Assembly (NCBI GenBank): GCA_958350755.1
Contig: CATWID010000048.1
Location: forward strand, 1 to 14,020
Length of the DNA: 14,020 bases
Direction of reading: 5' to 3'
From: an uncultured Collinsella sp.
Lineage (GTDB): Bacteria > Actinomycetota > Coriobacteriia > Coriobacteriales > Coriobacteriaceae
The position numbers and the translations under genes were made by a program. Numbering within the stretch: position 1 is the stretch's first letter; each line of letters begins with the position of its first letter. The notes under the pieces are model-generated. The model worked only from the letters and a program-made list of their open reading frames with translations, made no database searches and was not told where the DNA came from. Below are positions 13,409-14,020 of the stretch, piece after piece.

Positions 13409-14020
13409 TTATTTGCGCTTGCCGCCGCCGTCGCCGGGGCGACGGGAGCTGCTACCGCGCTTGCCGCCACGGCTGTTGCCATAGCTGCCACGATTATCGC
13501 GACCGCCGGCACGGCCGCCGCGGGAGCCGGCCTGGTTGCCGCCACGCCCGCCACGATAGCCGCCACGACGCTCATCGCGGGTGTCGTCGTAGTTGCGCCA
13601 GTCATCGCGACGATCGCGGCTGGCACGCGGGTCGCGACGATCGCGCGACTCATTCGAACGACCGGCGCCGCTGCGGCCACCGTTGCCACGAGCGCCCTCG
13701 CGACGCTCACCACCGCGGCCGCCCTCGCGGCCTCCGCGCTCGTCAAAGCGCTTGCCGCCGCGGGACTCGCCACCGCGGGTACCACGCTCGTCACGCGAAC
13801 CACGGCCTTCGCCGCCGCGACGCTCATCACGGCCACCACGCTCGCCATCGCGACCGGAGCGACGACGGTCACCCGAACCGCGCTTGCCACCGCGCGAACC
13901 GCGGCCCTCGTCTTCGCGCTCAACACGACGACGACCGCCACGGTCCTCGTCTTCACGACGACGGCGGTGCGCTTCGCCCTGGAACTGCTTGGCACGGCGC
14001 TCGGCACGGTTGCCACGCGG
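13409..14020 (-). CDS. Arg/Gly-rich C-terminal tail of a protein starting off the window, probably a DEAD-box RNA helicase
   Basis: The last 203 codons of a gene whose start is beyond base 14020. The frame was chosen because it ends GDGGGKRK with TAA (13411-13409) just ahead of a strong terminator and reads as a charged low-complexity RNA-binding tail; the competing minus frame gives an implausible Ala/Val-only protein. The first visible residues are RGNRAERRAKQFQGEAHRRR, followed by imperfect repeats of RGG, RGSRDER, GGKRGSGDRRR and SRGGKR. Such RGG/RDR tails follow the helicase core in many bacterial DEAD-box proteins (DeaD/CshA type) and promote RNA binding or condensate formation. The helicase domain itself is not visible, so this identity is inference; another RNA-modifying enzyme or RNA-binding protein with an RGG tail is possible. 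Confidence 0.72.
   Translation of the reverse strand, partial: PRGNRAERRAKQFQGEAHRRRREDEDRGGRRRVEREDEGRGSRGGKRGSGDRRRSGRDGERGGRDERRGGEGRGSRDERGTRGGESRGGKRFDERGGREGGRGGERREGARGNGGRSGAGRSNESRDRRDPRASRDRRDDWRNYDDTRDERRGGYRGGRGGNQAGSRGGRAGGRDNRGSYGNSRGGKRGSSSRRPGDGGGKRK

Noticed and set aside
13390..14016. 208-codon Ala/Val-rich frame on the minus strand
   Set aside because: It is the out-of-frame reading of the Arg/Gly-rich gene. The alternative frame ends just before the terminator and gives a sensible RNA-binding tail.

Overview
The window is high-GC DNA with Gram-positive ribosome-binding sites and almost every gene on the minus strand. Gene content ([FeFe] hydrogenase, alpha-glucoside PTS with a PRD antiterminator, EFR1-type flavodoxin/ferredoxin) and dispersed GGGGAC-core repeats suggest an anaerobic gut actinobacterium of the Coriobacteriia, Collinsella-like. 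That placement is inference; there is no rRNA or other marker here.

Layout, left to right. (1) 1-432: 5' part of a CPBP-type membrane protease. (2) 462-704: GGGGAC repeats running into the 3' end of a solitary RelB/DinJ-like antitoxin, whose promoter, operator-like palindrome and leader inverted repeat lie at 740-867. (3) 920-6995: a four-gene, tightly packed minus-strand operon. In transcription order it holds a NuoF-C-terminal/GltD-like flavoprotein fusion, an [FeFe] hydrogenase, a Tat/lipoprotein solute-binding protein and a permease fused to its own ABC ATPase. (4) 7252-11739: a minus-strand alpha-glucoside operon, in transcription order IIA (glucose-family), LicT/BglG-type antiterminator, PTS IIC-IIB, and GH4 6-phospho-alpha-glucosidase. 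Its leader (11765-11882) holds a RAT-like hairpin that is mutually exclusive with a terminator-like helix. (5) 11954-12007: a second GGGGAC repeat pair. (6) 12020-12781: EFR1-type flavodoxin/ferredoxin. (7) 12782-13408: 627 bases with no convincing gene, holding a block flanked by long inverted repeats and a strong terminator. (8) 13409-14020: arginine/glycine-rich C-terminal tail of a protein that starts beyond the window, probably an RNA helicase.

How the genes work together: the alpha-glucoside operon imports and phosphorylates a disaccharide such as maltose, then cleaves it to glucose and glucose 6-phosphate; its antiterminator probably controls its own operon through the leader. The fermentation electrons can leave as H2 through the hydrogenase and its pyridine-nucleotide-linked flavoprotein partner. 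The best candidates for something little described are the ABC uptake system locked into the hydrogenase operon, with its shortened ATPase, and the alternative leader structures of the PTS operon.
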